54,832 nt of DNA, from positions 1 to 54,832 of the forward strand of contig CACDWF010000011.1 in NCBI GenBank assembly GCA_902556405.1. The letters are read 5' to 3'. The stretch is from an uncultured Alphaproteobacteria bacterium. GTDB taxonomy: Bacteria > Pseudomonadota > Alphaproteobacteria > Rhodobacterales > Rhodobacteraceae. The notes beneath the pieces are model-generated. The model did no database searches. It worked only from the letters and a program-made list of their open reading frames with translations, and was not told the origin of the DNA. Position numbers and translations under genes: made by a program. Positions 36,043 to 45,651 of the stretch are shown one piece after another; position 1 is the first letter of the stretch; every line of letters begins with the position of its first letter.

Positions 36043-37275
36043 ATGGTCGTACCGCTTATGAAGAAGTCAAAAAATAGACAAATCGTAATAATTGGCGCAG
36101 GTTTAATCGGAAGTATAATGGCTGTAGCCCTAGCATCAGAAGGTTTTGACGTAACTGTAATTGACGGAGCCACAGAAAAGGATCGAATAAAACAAAATGA
36201 GGGAAGAACCTATGCTTTATCTAGAACTTCAAAGAATTTGCTTGCTAATCTTGGCCTATGGGATGCAAAAAAATTAAATGTAAGCCCTATAGAAAATATT
36301 GTTCTTTCTACTAAGAGTGGCTCCGATGATAATATTAAGCATTTGGCAGCGTTTAATAAAGAAAGCTCTGAGGTTGAACCTTCTAGCTATATGATAGAAG
36401 ATTTCTATTTGAGAACAGTGCTTGGTTCTAAGCTTAATACAAATACAAAAATTCAATTAATTAATTCCACAGAAGTAATTCAGGATGAAACAACCAGTTA
36501 TGAGACAAAACTTATCCTCTCTGACAAATCATCGTTTACCACTGAAATATTAATCATCAGTGACGGTAGAGAGTCTGGCTTTGCAAAGCGGCTGGATAAA
36601 AAATTTTTTAAAAAACATTATAATCAGGTAGCAATCGTCGGAAATCTATCTCATAAAAACGAGCACAATTTTACAGCTCATCAATTATTTTTATCCGGTG
36701 GTCCGCTAGCAATACTGCCCTTGCTGGGAAAAAGGTCAACCTTTGTTTGGAGTCTACCGGAGCAAATGGGGAATAGGCTGAGTGCAGCTCAAGATGATAT
36801 ATTTACTAACTACTTAAAGGAACATGTTGAAGATATTTTAATAAACCCATCGCAGATAGGTGAAAAAAAAATGTTTCCTTTATACCTTAGTTTCCTGAGT
36901 GAAACCATTGATAATAGAAAAGTTTTCATTGGTGATTCTGCCCAAGCAATTCACCCACTCGCTGGCCAGGGTTTAAATCTTGGGTTAAGAGATATTGCTT
37001 GTTTGGTTGACACCCTTTTGAAAGGAAAAAAATTGGGCCTAGATCTTGGAAGTACTGATATATTAAAAAAATATGAATCATGGAGATCATTCGACAGGAT
37101 ATCTCTGATGACTTATACAGATTTAATAAACACTCTATTTTCAAATAACAATTTTTATCTTAAATCTCTCAGAGAGCTCGGTATGAATGCAATTGATAAG
37201 TCAAACTTCTTAAAAAGTTTTTTTATGAGGGAGGCTGCAGGCGAGTATGGGGATCTCCCAGAGCTACTAAAATAA
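36043..37275 (+). CDS. UbiH/UbiF/VisC-family FAD monooxygenase
   Basis: 410 residues (394+ if an internal ATG at 36058 is used). The FAD fold IVIIGAGLIGSIMAVALASE, the middle DG motif ISDGRES and the C-terminal GDSAQAIHPLAGQGLNLGLRD identify a class A flavin hydroxylase of the ubiquinone family. It would hydroxylate the ring of a ubiquinone precursor. Which ring position is not clear, since alphaproteobacterial enzymes (UbiH, UbiF, UbiL) overlap in sequence. ubiG is also in this window. It converges with regA with an 8-base gap. Confidence 0.9.
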   Translation: MVVPLMKKSKNRQIVIIGAGLIGSIMAVALASEGFDVTVIDGATEKDRIKQNEGRTYALSRTSKNLLANLGLWDAKKLNVSPIENIVLSTKSGSDDNIKHLAAFNKESSEVEPSSYMIEDFYLRTVLGSKLNTNTKIQLINSTEVIQDETTSYETKLILSDKSSFTTEILIISDGRESGFAKRLDKKFFKKHYNQVAIVGNLSHKNEHNFTAHQLFLSGGPLAILPLLGKRSTFVWSLPEQMGNRLSAAQDDIFTNYLKEHVEDILINPSQIGEKKMFPLYLSFLSETIDNRKVFIGDSAQAIHPLAGQGLNLGLRDIACLVDTLLKGKKLGLDLGSTDILKKYESWRSFDRISLMTYTDLINTLFSNNNFYLKSLRELGMNAIDKSNFLKSFFMREAAGEYGDLPELLK

Positions 37276-37283
37276 TAAACTAA

Positions 37284-37838
37284 TTATCTGGGACTTCTTT
37301 TAGCTAATATTCTTTGTAGTGTCCTTCGATGCATCTTTAGCCTTCTGGCAGTCTCTGAAACATTTCTATTGCAAAGTTCAAATATTCTTTGAATGTGTTC
37401 CCACTTTACCCTGTCTGCTGACATCGGATCAACTGGAGGAGGAGGCTTCCTTTGGTCGCTAAAAACAAGCGCATTTAAAATGTCATTTGCGTCGGCTGGC
37501 TTTGACAAATAATCAATTGCTCCCATCTTAACCGCTGCTACAGCCGTGGCTATTGCGCCATACCCGGTAAGTACTATGATTTTAGAATTTGGATTAATAT
37601 TTCTTATATTTTCAACTGCATCTAAGCCAGTTCCATCGGTTAGCCTAAGATCAATAATAGCATAGTTAGGGCAGACGTCTTTTATTATTCTGCCAAATTC
37701 TGCCATAGAGCTCGCAGAAAAAGTTTTAAAACCCCTTTTTTCCATCGCAGCGCTCAACCTTTTCAAGAAAGGCAAATCGTCGTCCAAGATAAGGAGAGAA
37801 TTGTCTTTGTCGATATTGTAACTAGTTTCATCTAACAT
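37284..37838 (-). CDS. regA: Redox response regulator RegA (PrrA/ActR)
   Basis: 184 residues, the standard RegA length. The receiver has the acidic pocket LLILDDD, the phospho-acceptor Asp63 in AIIDLRLTDG and Lys in LSKPAD. A proline linker (KPPPPVDP) joins it to a Fis-type helix-turn-helix, VSETARRLKMHRRTLQRILAKR, which is nearly identical across alphaproteobacteria. RegA controls respiration, photosynthesis, and carbon and nitrogen fixation genes in relatives. It is divergent from regB across about 160 bases; no senC/prrC gene is between them. Confidence 0.95.
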   Translation of the reverse strand: MLDETSYNIDKDNSLLILDDDLPFLKRLSAAMEKRGFKTFSASSMAEFGRIIKDVCPNYAIIDLRLTDGTGLDAVENIRNINPNSKIIVLTGYGAIATAVAAVKMGAIDYLSKPADANDILNALVFSDQRKPPPPVDPMSADRVKWEHIQRIFELCNRNVSETARRLKMHRRTLQRILAKRSPR

Positions 37839-37999
37839 TTACTAGGTCCTTCTAACGAATAATATGTTCCAAAATCTTTTTACGTCAAACATTTTCCTTT
37901 GCATCACAATAAACCATTAGACTATTTTGATTAATTTTTCGAGCATTTAAATAAAAGTGTGTTAGATACTATTAATAAAATAGTACTTTAGCTCTGAGT

Positions 38000-39409
38000 A
38001 TGGTCAATCTTATCAAAAGACAAATATTTTTAAATGAAAGCTGGATAAAGCCTAAAACCCTATTAAACCTCCGCTGGCTAGCGATAACTGGGCAAGCTTT
38101 CGCAATCGCAGTTACAGAATTGTTATTTGAACTAACCTTTAATGGCCAGGCATGTCTTACAATAATTATATTCTCTTGTATTGTTAACCTTGGTTCTAGT
38201 ATTTACTTTAGAACGCAAAAGAGATTAACAGCTTTTAAAACATTTTTGTTTCTCTCTTTTGACCTGATTCAAATTTCTCTTTTACTTTTTTTTTCTGGTG
38301 GAATAAGCAATCCTTTTTCGATACTAATAATTGTACCGGCTATTGTATCTGCATCTTCTTTACCAGTTATTTACCTGATTACTCTCGGTATAATGACACT
38401 TCTAAGCGTAATGCTTTTGAGCGTTAAATATTTTCCTATCATTGATAGTTCAGGAAACGTTCTAAAGCCTCCAGAAATTTTACTAGTTGGTTTCTCAGCC
38501 TCGCTGATGATTACTGTCACGTTTCTGGGTGGTTATGTGAGAAGGATATTTCTAGACAACTCAAATATGAATAAGGCCCTTCAGGCTGCTCAAGTTGCTT
38601 TGGAAAGAGAAAGGAAATTAACAGCATTGACTGGTGTGGTTGCTGCTTTAGGTCACGAATTGGGATCACCGCTTGCAACTATAAAATTGGCTTCGTCGGA
38701 GCTTCTTAGTGAAATTGATAGTGATAGTCCTATTTACCAAGATATAAAATTAATATTCGATCAAATCGAGAGATGTAAGGCGATTATCTCTGATATGGGG
38801 GCACTAGGAAAAGATGATCAATATGTTAAGATTATCGATTTTGTCACACTTCTTTTTGAGGCTAGTCAGCCTTATAAAAAGATTGAAAAGAAAATAAATT
38901 TTAGACTTAACGGAGTAACGCAAGGCAATCAAGGAATTAAAATACAGGAAAAAATGATACCTTTAGTTAGAAGAGAGCCTGAGCTGATACATGGAATAAG
39001 AAATATTGTTCACAATGCGCTCAAATTTTCAAAATCCTCGGTGGATATCAACTTAATCGTAAACACCAGGAAAATATATTTAGAGATTGTAGATGATGGT
39101 TTGGGGTTTCCTCACGATGTTAAAAATATGATCGGCGAACCATTTCTAAAAAGAAGTGAATTGAATTTTAAGGGGGCAAAAACTAAAACACCTGATGAAG
39201 GTATGGGCCTTGGTTTGTTTATTGCAAATATTTTATTAGAAAGAACCAAGGGAAAATTAAAATTCTCAAATGTGAAACAGATCGAAAATAACGGGAAAAA
39301 GCAAGTAAAGGGAGCAAAAGTTGAGGTTTCATGGGATAGGGAATCAATTGAAGTCTTAAACCGAGAAAAAAAAGACAAAGTCAAGGAAAACCCAAGAAAT
39401 GTCAGTTAA
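38000..39409 (+). CDS. regB: Redox sensor histidine kinase RegB (PrrB/ActS)
   Basis: 469 residues. Six hydrophobic segments (about 25-180) include the ubiquinone-sensing motif GGISNPF (100-106). The H-box is ALGHELGSPLAT with His219, and the redox Cys is at 259 in ERCKAII, the same 40-residue distance as in the R. capsulatus protein (His225/Cys265). The ATPase part has NIVHNALKFS, DDGLGF and GMGLGLFIAN. It phosphorylates RegA when quinone or thiol state is reduced. The end overlaps tsaE by 11 bases. Confidence 0.95.
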   Translation: MVNLIKRQIFLNESWIKPKTLLNLRWLAITGQAFAIAVTELLFELTFNGQACLTIIIFSCIVNLGSSIYFRTQKRLTAFKTFLFLSFDLIQISLLLFFSGGISNPFSILIIVPAIVSASSLPVIYLITLGIMTLLSVMLLSVKYFPIIDSSGNVLKPPEILLVGFSASLMITVTFLGGYVRRIFLDNSNMNKALQAAQVALERERKLTALTGVVAALGHELGSPLATIKLASSELLSEIDSDSPIYQDIKLIFDQIERCKAIISDMGALGKDDQYVKIIDFVTLLFEASQPYKKIEKKINFRLNGVTQGNQGIKIQEKMIPLVRREPELIHGIRNIVHNALKFSKSSVDINLIVNTRKIYLEIVDDGLGFPHDVKNMIGEPFLKRSELNFKGAKTKTPDEGMGLGLFIANILLERTKGKLKFSNVKQIENNGKKQVKGAKVEVSWDRESIEVLNREKKDKVKENPRNVS

Positions 39410-39923
39410 GCCATTTGTTGTTTTAGAATCATTCGAACTAAAAATCACCGACCTATCCGATATAGCAAAAATTTTTGCACAACATACACAAAATAGTGAC
39501 GTGCTACTTCTTTCGGGTAAAGTCGGCTCTGGAAAAACAGAATTTGCAAGATTGTTAATAAAGGCTAAGGCGATTAAAGAAAATTCAATTTTTGAAGAAG
39601 TTTCGTCTCCAACGTTTTCCCTAGTTCAAAACTATGAATTTCAGTATTGTAAAATTTCGCACATTGACCTCTACAGAGTTAATAGTGCGGTGGAGCTTGT
39701 TGAGTTAGGTATTCCAGATATTTTTGATAGTCAGATAACACTTTTAGAATGGCCAGAGATTTTAGAAACAAAAAAATTGCCACGATATTTAACTATAAAG
39801 ATAAAAGAAACTAAAAAGCTTGAAGACTGTAGAGATTTAAAAATTGAATTTTTTGGAAAAAGTTGGGATGATTTGAACAGAGCCCTATTAGGAAGTAGAC
39901 ATTTTAATAGTGAAAAAATATAA
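39399..39923 (+). CDS. tsaE: tRNA threonylcarbamoyladenosine ATPase TsaE
   Basis: 174 residues with Walker A LLSGKVGSGKTEFARLL, the SSPTFSLVQNYE segment and HIDLYRV, all typical of TsaE. It supports t6A37 tRNA modification with TsaB and TsaD. The order regB-tsaE is conserved in Rhodobacterales. Both neighbours are close: an 11-base overlap upstream and 11 bases to sbcB downstream. Confidence 0.93.
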   Translation: MSVKPFVVLESFELKITDLSDIAKIFAQHTQNSDVLLLSGKVGSGKTEFARLLIKAKAIKENSIFEEVSSPTFSLVQNYEFQYCKISHIDLYRVNSAVELVELGIPDIFDSQITLLEWPEILETKKLPRYLTIKIKETKKLEDCRDLKIEFFGKSWDDLNRALLGSRHFNSEKI

Positions 39924-39934
39924 AATCAGGAAAC

Positions 39935-41350
39935 ATGGATTTAGTTTTTTATGACTTTGAGACCACAGGTAGAGATCCACATTGGGATCAAATACTTCAA
40001 GTTGGAGCAACTAAAGTCTCCAAAGAATTCAACGATATAGATTCATTTGAATTCAGATGTAGATTGAAACCAGGCTTAATTCCAAGTCCTTTTGCACTTT
40101 CCGTAAACAACACTGATTATGTTAAACTGATCAAAACAGAATGCACGCATTACGATATGCTCTGCAAGCTAGAAGAAAAGTTTATTAAATGGTCACCTTC
40201 TGTATTTATTGGTTATAACAGCATAAATTTTGATGAGGAATTTTTAAGAAATTCATTATTCAGAGCGCTACTAGATCCATATTTGACAAGCAAAAATAAT
40301 AACAACAGAGCAGATTTATTAGAGCTATTAAGAACTGTAGATTTTTTTTTCCCCGATACTTTAAACATACCGATTAACAACAAAAAGAAAAAGACTTTTA
40401 GGCTAGATCAGATAGCTCCGGCGAATTCCATTAATCACTTTGCACATGATGCTTTTGGTGATGTCATGGCTACAAAGCAATTGGCACAACTTATATTCAA
40501 AAAAAAGCCAAGTTTTTGGCAATCATTTTTAGAGGGCTCAAATAAATCGCAAGTCCACAAAACTCTTTCAGAAGAGAAAATGGTATTCTTATGCCAAACC
40601 TTTTATGGGAAAACCACGGCAATTTCGGGAACTTTTCTATTAAATCACCCCGTTTATAAAATTCCGGTTCTTTTTGATCTCAATTATGACCCTCAAGAAT
40701 TAATTGAAATGAATATTAGGGATTTAAAAGAAATTTACACTGGTGGTCAAAAATTTCTTAAATTAGTGAAATCAAATAAGGGTCCAATATTGTTAAAAAA
40801 AAACCAAGTGGAGGGTAGTTGGTTTTTTAACTCCATAGATATTAATGAATTTCAAAAGCGATCAGAGGTCCTAGAAAAAGCATTATCTTTCAAACAAAAC
40901 CTATCATCCATGCTTTTGGATATTGCCGAGGAGAGTCAGCAAGAGAAAGAATTAAGTGGATCACAGGAAGATATTATGGCTGAGGAGACATTGTATACTG
41001 GGGGTTTCCCAAGCCAAAAGGATCAAAAACTGAAGCAACAGTTTCGTGATGATAATTGGTCTAATAGATATAACCTATGTCAGCAATTTGCAGATAAACG
41101 CCTTTCTTATTTTGGCTTACGACTCATTTATGAGGAGCGTCCGGATGTGTTACCACTAAGTGTTAGAAACAAAATTGAGCGTTCAGTAGTGGATCAGTTA
41201 ACTAGCTTTAATAAAGAAAAATGGAAAACTTGTAACGATTTTGACAAAGAGATTGAAATTATTGAAAACGACTCTAATACTAGAGATAAAGAATTCGTCT
41301 TTGAACTCAGAGATATAAGAAAATATTTTAGGAAAATTTATAAATTATAA
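39935..41350 (+). CDS. sbcB: Exodeoxyribonuclease I
   Basis: 471 residues, close to the 475 of E. coli ExoI. DEDDh exonuclease motifs are present: FYDFETTGRDPHWDQILQ, FIGYNSINFDEEFLRN and AHDAFGDVMATKQLAQL. The C-terminal ExoI-specific region (RYNLCQQFADKRLSYFGLRL) supports the family call. It degrades single-stranded DNA 3' to 5' in repair and recombination. It stands between tsaE and trxA, where relatives often have other genes including addAB. Confidence 0.9.
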   Translation: MDLVFYDFETTGRDPHWDQILQVGATKVSKEFNDIDSFEFRCRLKPGLIPSPFALSVNNTDYVKLIKTECTHYDMLCKLEEKFIKWSPSVFIGYNSINFDEEFLRNSLFRALLDPYLTSKNNNNRADLLELLRTVDFFFPDTLNIPINNKKKKTFRLDQIAPANSINHFAHDAFGDVMATKQLAQLIFKKKPSFWQSFLEGSNKSQVHKTLSEEKMVFLCQTFYGKTTAISGTFLLNHPVYKIPVLFDLNYDPQELIEMNIRDLKEIYTGGQKFLKLVKSNKGPILLKKNQVEGSWFFNSIDINEFQKRSEVLEKALSFKQNLSSMLLDIAEESQQEKELSGSQEDIMAEETLYTGGFPSQKDQKLKQQFRDDNWSNRYNLCQQFADKRLSYFGLRLIYEERPDVLPLSVRNKIERSVVDQLTSFNKEKWKTCNDFDKEIEIIENDSNTRDKEFVFELRDIRKYFRKIYKL

Positions 41351-41384
41351 ATAAAAAAAAGTATAAAAATTTTAGGAGCAAGCC

Positions 41385-41705
41385 ATGGCAACATTTAACG
41401 TAACTGATGAGACTTTTGATGAGCAAGTAATTAAGAGTTCGGTTCCTGTAGTAATTGATTTTTGGGCTGAGTGGTGTGGGCCATGTAAACAAATAGGACC
41501 AGCCTTGGAAGAATTGTCTGAAGAATATGGAGAAAAAATTAAGATTGCAAAAATAAATGTTGATGAAAATCCAAATAGTCCTAGTAAATTAGGAGTAAGA
41601 GGTATTCCAGCACTTTTTATATTTAAAAATGGAGAAATGATTTCATCTAAAATTGGAGCGGCACCTAAGACAGATTTGAAAAACTGGATTGATGAAAGCA
41701 CCTAG
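41385..41705 (+). CDS. trxA: Thioredoxin
   Basis: 106 residues, standard thioredoxin size, with the active site [16 protein letters not shown], the cis-Pro loop [12 protein letters not shown] and no signal peptide. It reduces cytoplasmic disulfides. It has a good TAGGAG Shine-Dalgarno and an AT-rich 34-base leader, so it may have its own promoter besides the regB operon. Its TAG stop shares CTAG with convergent folC. Confidence 0.96.
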   Translation: MATFNVTDETFDEQVIKSSVPVVIDFWAEWCGPCKQIGPALEELSEEYGEKIKIAKINVDENPNSPSKLGVRGIPALFIFKNGEMISSKIGAAPKTDLKNWIDEST

Positions 41706-43006
41706 ATTGGAACCCCATTTTCTTCCAAAGCCTGTCCTGCCAAATATAAGGACCCACAAATTAAAATTGAAGCATGGGACTCTCCTCCCTCGTTTTGGGA
41801 GCATATATATTTAATTGCGTCCCGAATATTATGGGCTGAATAGATTTTTTCCCAGCCTACTTTTTTAGCAGTTGAAACGGCTACTGTTTGGAGTAGTGAA
41901 GACGGCTGGTCTTTAATATGAACTACACTAAGAGATGAGGCTATGCCCACCAAATTCCTAAGGAAAGAGTTATGATCCTTATTTCTGAGGGAACCATAAA
42001 TGATATGCAGATGTTTTTTATTTATAAAACCCATACTGTTTCTTAGTTGAACACTAGCATCTTCATTATGGCCCCCATCGACCCACAATTGGTTCTTTAT
42101 GTTATAGCTAGTTATTAATTCATATAGACTTCCATTTTCGATTTTTTGGAGCCTAGCTGGCCAGTATGCAGACTTTAATCCTTCACATATGTATTTATCG
42201 GGTATATTCAAATGATTAAGCGCAGAGATAGCGGTCAATGCGTTTATGACTTGATGTGTGCCAGTCAGATTAGGAAAAGGAAATTCTATGTTTCTATGGC
42301 TATCTTTTTGAATGATAGATTTTCTTGAAATAGATACAGTGAAACCTTCTTCTGACCAAATAGCGTCACTGCCATTTTCTTTGCATTTTTCTTTAATTAT
42401 TTTTCTTACTACAGAAGATTGTTTTGAAATAATTGTTGGAACATTCTTCTTGATTATGCCAGCTTTTGCCTTTGCAATCTTACTTATTGATTCACCTAAG
42501 TACTCCTTGTGATCAAAGGATATCGGGGTAATAATCGAGACTGCTGGATTTTGAATTATATTGGTAGCATCAAATTCGCCCCCCAAGCCAACTTCTAGAA
42601 GTGTGTAGTCGGCAGGCGCTCTCGAAAAAGCGAGAAAAGCTGCACAAGTGGTTATTTCAAAAAACGTTATTGGCTTAGAGTTATTTGCATTTTCGCATTC
42701 GGTAAGAATTTTCCTCAATGCATCTTCACTTATTCTTTTACCTCCTATCTCTATTCTCTCATTAAAGTTAACTAAGTGTGGTGAGGTATAAACGTGTGCT
42801 TTAAGCCCACTTTTTTCTAAACCCGCTTTAATCATTGCAATAGTTGACCCTTTTCCATTTGTGCCAGCAACATGTATTATAGGAGGTAATGATCTTTCGG
42901 GATTACCTAGCTTCCTCAGAAGCTTTTTTACTCTGTCTAATTTAAGATCAATTATTTTGGGGTGTAAAGATTCCAGCCTTTTAAGTATCTCGTCCATTAG
43001 ATCCAT
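41702..43006 (-). CDS. folC: Bifunctional folylpolyglutamate/dihydrofolate synthase
   Basis: About 434 residues from the ATG at 43006 (other starts at 43009 and 42997 are possible). Mur-ligase motifs are present: [15 protein letters not shown] (phosphate loop), [14 protein letters not shown] and SFDHKEYLG, plus [10 protein letters not shown] for the C-domain. It adds glutamate to folates and makes dihydrofolate from dihydropteroate. It overlaps accD upstream by about 26 bases, a linkage conserved widely. Confidence 0.94.
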   Translation of the reverse strand: MDLMDEILKRLESLHPKIIDLKLDRVKKLLRKLGNPERSLPPIIHVAGTNGKGSTIAMIKAGLEKSGLKAHVYTSPHLVNFNERIEIGGKRISEDALRKILTECENANNSKPITFFEITTCAAFLAFSRAPADYTLLEVGLGGEFDATNIIQNPAVSIITPISFDHKEYLGESISKIAKAKAGIIKKNVPTIISKQSSVVRKIIKEKCKENGSDAIWSEEGFTVSISRKSIIQKDSHRNIEFPFPNLTGTHQVINALTAISALNHLNIPDKYICEGLKSAYWPARLQKIENGSLYELITSYNIKNQLWVDGGHNEDASVQLRNSMGFINKKHLHIIYGSLRNKDHNSFLRNLVGIASSLSVVHIKDQPSSLLQTVAVSTAKKVGWEKIYSAHNIRDAIKYICSQNEGGESHASILICGSLYLAGQALEENGVPI

Positions 43007-43886
43007 CAAATTCTGTTATATTTCCTCTGACGGGTGGAGGTTGATTTTTTAATAGATAGATTAATTTTATCAGCTCTTCTCTCAAAAATTTTCTCGATAC
43101 CACTTGATCAAGCATACCATGATCTAGTAAATACTCAGATCTCTGAAATCCTTCTGGCAGTTTTTCCCTAATTGTTTGCTCTATAACTCTTGGTCCTGCA
43201 AAACAAATAAGTGCATTTGGCTCGGCTATTTGCACATCACCCAGCATTGCATAAGATGCAGTAACCCCGCCGGTGGTTGGGTTTGTTAATACAACTATAT
43301 AGGGAAGTTTCGCCTCTCTAAGCATTTCAATTGCTACGGTTGTTCTCGGCATTTGGATTAATGCTAAAACACTTTCCTGCATTCTGGCACCTCCAGCAGC
43401 AGCAAACAAGATAAAAGGAGATCTATTTTTAACAGCTTTCTTTACCCCTTCTAAAATTGCATTGCCTACTGCCATTCCCATCGATCCCCCCATAAACTTA
43501 AAGTCCTGACAGGCTATTAAAGTCTTCATGCCTCCTAATTGACCTTCAGCTATTAAAATAGCCTCCTTGTGCCCAGTAGTTTTTTGAGCGTCTTTTATTC
43601 TGTCGGTATACCTTTTTGTATCTTTGAAATTTAAAGGATCCTGTTCTGGAGAGGCGTAATCAAGTAAGGAGTATGCTCCGTCGTCAAATATCGATATAAA
43701 ACGGTCTTTGGGAGACATGTACATATGATAATTACAACTTGGGCATACATTCAGGTTCTGGCTAAACTCTTTATGAAAGATCATAGAATTACAATTTTCA
43801 CATTTAACCCACAATGTCTCAGAGTTACCTTTACGTGAAAATATTGCATTAATTTTTGGTCTAACAAAGTTAGAAATCCAATTCAT
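42981..43886 (-). CDS. accD: Acetyl-CoA carboxylase carboxyltransferase beta subunit
   Basis: 301 residues. The N-terminal zinc ribbon has two Cys pairs (VKCENCNSM and [10 protein letters not shown]), and the crotonase-like core has [24 protein letters not shown] and [14 protein letters not shown]. It transfers CO2 from biotin to acetyl-CoA, giving malonyl-CoA, together with AccA. folC overlaps its 3' end. Confidence 0.96.
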   Translation of the reverse strand: MNWISNFVRPKINAIFSRKGNSETLWVKCENCNSMIFHKEFSQNLNVCPSCNYHMYMSPKDRFISIFDDGAYSLLDYASPEQDPLNFKDTKRYTDRIKDAQKTTGHKEAILIAEGQLGGMKTLIACQDFKFMGGSMGMAVGNAILEGVKKAVKNRSPFILFAAAGGARMQESVLALIQMPRTTVAIEMLREAKLPYIVVLTNPTTGGVTASYAMLGDVQIAEPNALICFAGPRVIEQTIREKLPEGFQRSEYLLDHGMLDQVVSRKFLREELIKLIYLLKNQPPPVRGNITEFDGSNGRDT

Positions 43887-44022
43887 TTTATAAACCAGTC
43901 GTTTTTTACATAATCTCTATTGCTAAACTAAAAAATAGCATTATACAAAATAAAAATAAACCAACCGTTTTTTCAGATTTAAATAAAGGTTAGGGTCTGT
44001 AAATAAAATTGGGGATTTGGTC

Positions 44023-44613
44023 TTGAGAAAATTGTGGAAATTTTTGGGAATATTTAATCTACTTCTTTTTTTGAGTGGATGCTTATCTATTGGATCAGGA
44101 CCACTGAGCGATTCAATTTCAGTGCAGTCAGGACAGACTAAGATAAAGTATAAACTACCAAATGGTTTTTGTCTGGACAGGAGTGCTAACACCTCCTCAG
44201 CTTTACAACAGACCTTGGTGGTAACAAACTGTATAGCAGTGAATACTGTTGACCAACCTTACTACAGTCGCAGACCTGTTGATACAATAGTAAATATCAC
44301 ATTTACACAATCGAGAGTTCCAAAAAAAATTTCCCAAAAAAACTATCTATCTGTAATCGCAAAAAATATTGAGTTTAAAAAAACTCTAAGTGCCTCTAGT
44401 AATAGAAAATTTATTAATGGCGAAAAGAAGTTACATGAAAAATTTTATTATGTGAGCTTTCAAAGGGTTGGTTCCTCTAAAAGAAGAGAGTATGTTAGAA
44501 AATACTTCTTCTTTGTTGATAAAAAAGTGGCTGTAATGACCATTTTGTCTCTTCAAAAGCCTAGGAGAAGTACATATTCTCTGTTTGAGAGTTTTATTAA
44601 AAAAATAAGTTGA
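44023..44613 (+). CDS. Unknown lipoprotein
   Basis: I prefer the TTG at 44023, seven bases after GGGGA, giving about 196 residues; a TTG at 44017 is too close to that site. The N-terminus MRKLWKFLGIFNLLLFLSGC is a lipoprotein signal with lipobox LSGC. The mature part is basic and lacks recognisable motifs; it holds two further Cys residues (FCLDR and TNCIAV) and a segment VGSSKRREYVRKYFFFVDKK that looks like a beta hairpin. I do not recognise a family. It sits between accD and proline iminopeptidase and may be peculiar to this lineage. Confidence 0.7.
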   Translation: MRKLWKFLGIFNLLLFLSGCLSIGSGPLSDSISVQSGQTKIKYKLPNGFCLDRSANTSSALQQTLVVTNCIAVNTVDQPYYSRRPVDTIVNITFTQSRVPKKISQKNYLSVIAKNIEFKKTLSASSNRKFINGEKKLHEKFYYVSFQRVGSSKRREYVRKYFFFVDKKVAVMTILSLQKPRRSTYSLFESFIKKIS

Positions 44614-44614
44614 A

Positions 44615-45592
44615 CTAATTCTTAAACTGTTCAGTTGCTTTTACCAGAGCTGCTGTTATGCCTGTCTCAGACATTGCATGACCGGCTTTTGAAACCATAA
44701 CTAAATTTGAGTTTGGCCATAATCTGTGAATTTGCTCCGCCGTTCCAGGTGGGCAGATCATATCATATCTCCCTTGAATTATTATTGACGGTATATCCAA
44801 AATCTTATGCATGTTATATTTAATTTGCTGAGATTTGTTCAAAAAGCCAAGATTCTTAAAATAATGATTTTCAATTCTCGCAAAGGCTCTTGCATAATCG
44901 GTAGAGGGGCTAGAGCCAAACCCAGGACTCTCTAGGTTAGCCAACGCATTTTCCCAAGCAGTCCAAGCTCTAGCAAATCGACCTTGTTCTGTGGGAGATG
45001 ATCCAAACAATCTTGAGTGATAACCTTCTATAATATTATTTTGCTCTTCCGGTGGAAGCATATCTCTAAAAGCTCGCCATGCTTCAGGCCAAAACATACT
45101 AGCGCCACCCTCTTTGTAAAACCAGTCTAACTCCGCTTTAGTCATAGTAAAAACTCCTCTAAGGATAATTTTACTGACCATCTCAGGATAAGTTTGAGCG
45201 TATATTAAAGATAAAGCAGCCCCCCAGCTACCGCCAAACAAAACCAATTTATTAATACACAGTTTTTTTCTAATGGCCTCAATATCTGATACAAGATGCC
45301 ATGTGGTGTTATTTTCCACTGAAGCATAAGGTTTAGATCTTCCGCAGCCCCTTTGATCAAAAAGAATTATGTAATATGCGTCAGGATCAAAGAACCTACG
45401 CATTGTTGGGCTGCACCCACCGCCTGGACCGCCATGTATAACCAGTACAGGTATTCCACGTGGGTTGCCACATTCTTCATAATATATTTTGTGTCCATCA
45501 CCACTATCGAGATAACTTTTCCTAAACGGGTCTATATCAGGAAACAAATAGGTCCTCTGTTTGTTTGATTGAGCGATATTTTGTTCAGGCAT
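44615..45592 (-). CDS. pip: Proline iminopeptidase (S33 alpha/beta-hydrolase)
   Basis: The frame is open from 45709, but the ATG at 45592 (MPEQNIAQ, 325 residues) fits the family N-terminus; upstream residues look non-native. It has the oxyanion loop IHGGPGGGCSPTMRRFFDP, the nucleophile elbow FGGSWGAALSLIYA, Asp in GRYDMICPP and His in KAGHAMSE. It removes N-terminal proline from peptides. Its start region is 59 bases from divergent ubiG and its stop is one base from the unknown lipoprotein's stop. Confidence 0.92.
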   Translation of the reverse strand: MPEQNIAQSNKQRTYLFPDIDPFRKSYLDSGDGHKIYYEECGNPRGIPVLVIHGGPGGGCSPTMRRFFDPDAYYIILFDQRGCGRSKPYASVENNTTWHLVSDIEAIRKKLCINKLVLFGGSWGAALSLIYAQTYPEMVSKIILRGVFTMTKAELDWFYKEGGASMFWPEAWRAFRDMLPPEEQNNIIEGYHSRLFGSSPTEQGRFARAWTAWENALANLESPGFGSSPSTDYARAFARIENHYFKNLGFLNKSQQIKYNMHKILDIPSIIIQGRYDMICPPGTAEQIHRLWPNSNLVMVSKAGHAMSETGITAALVKATEQFKN

Positions 45593-45651
45593 TCTTGAGA
45601 CTAAAAAAAAAGAGTATATATGTAGTATGTCACGTATATAGGAACAGTTCA

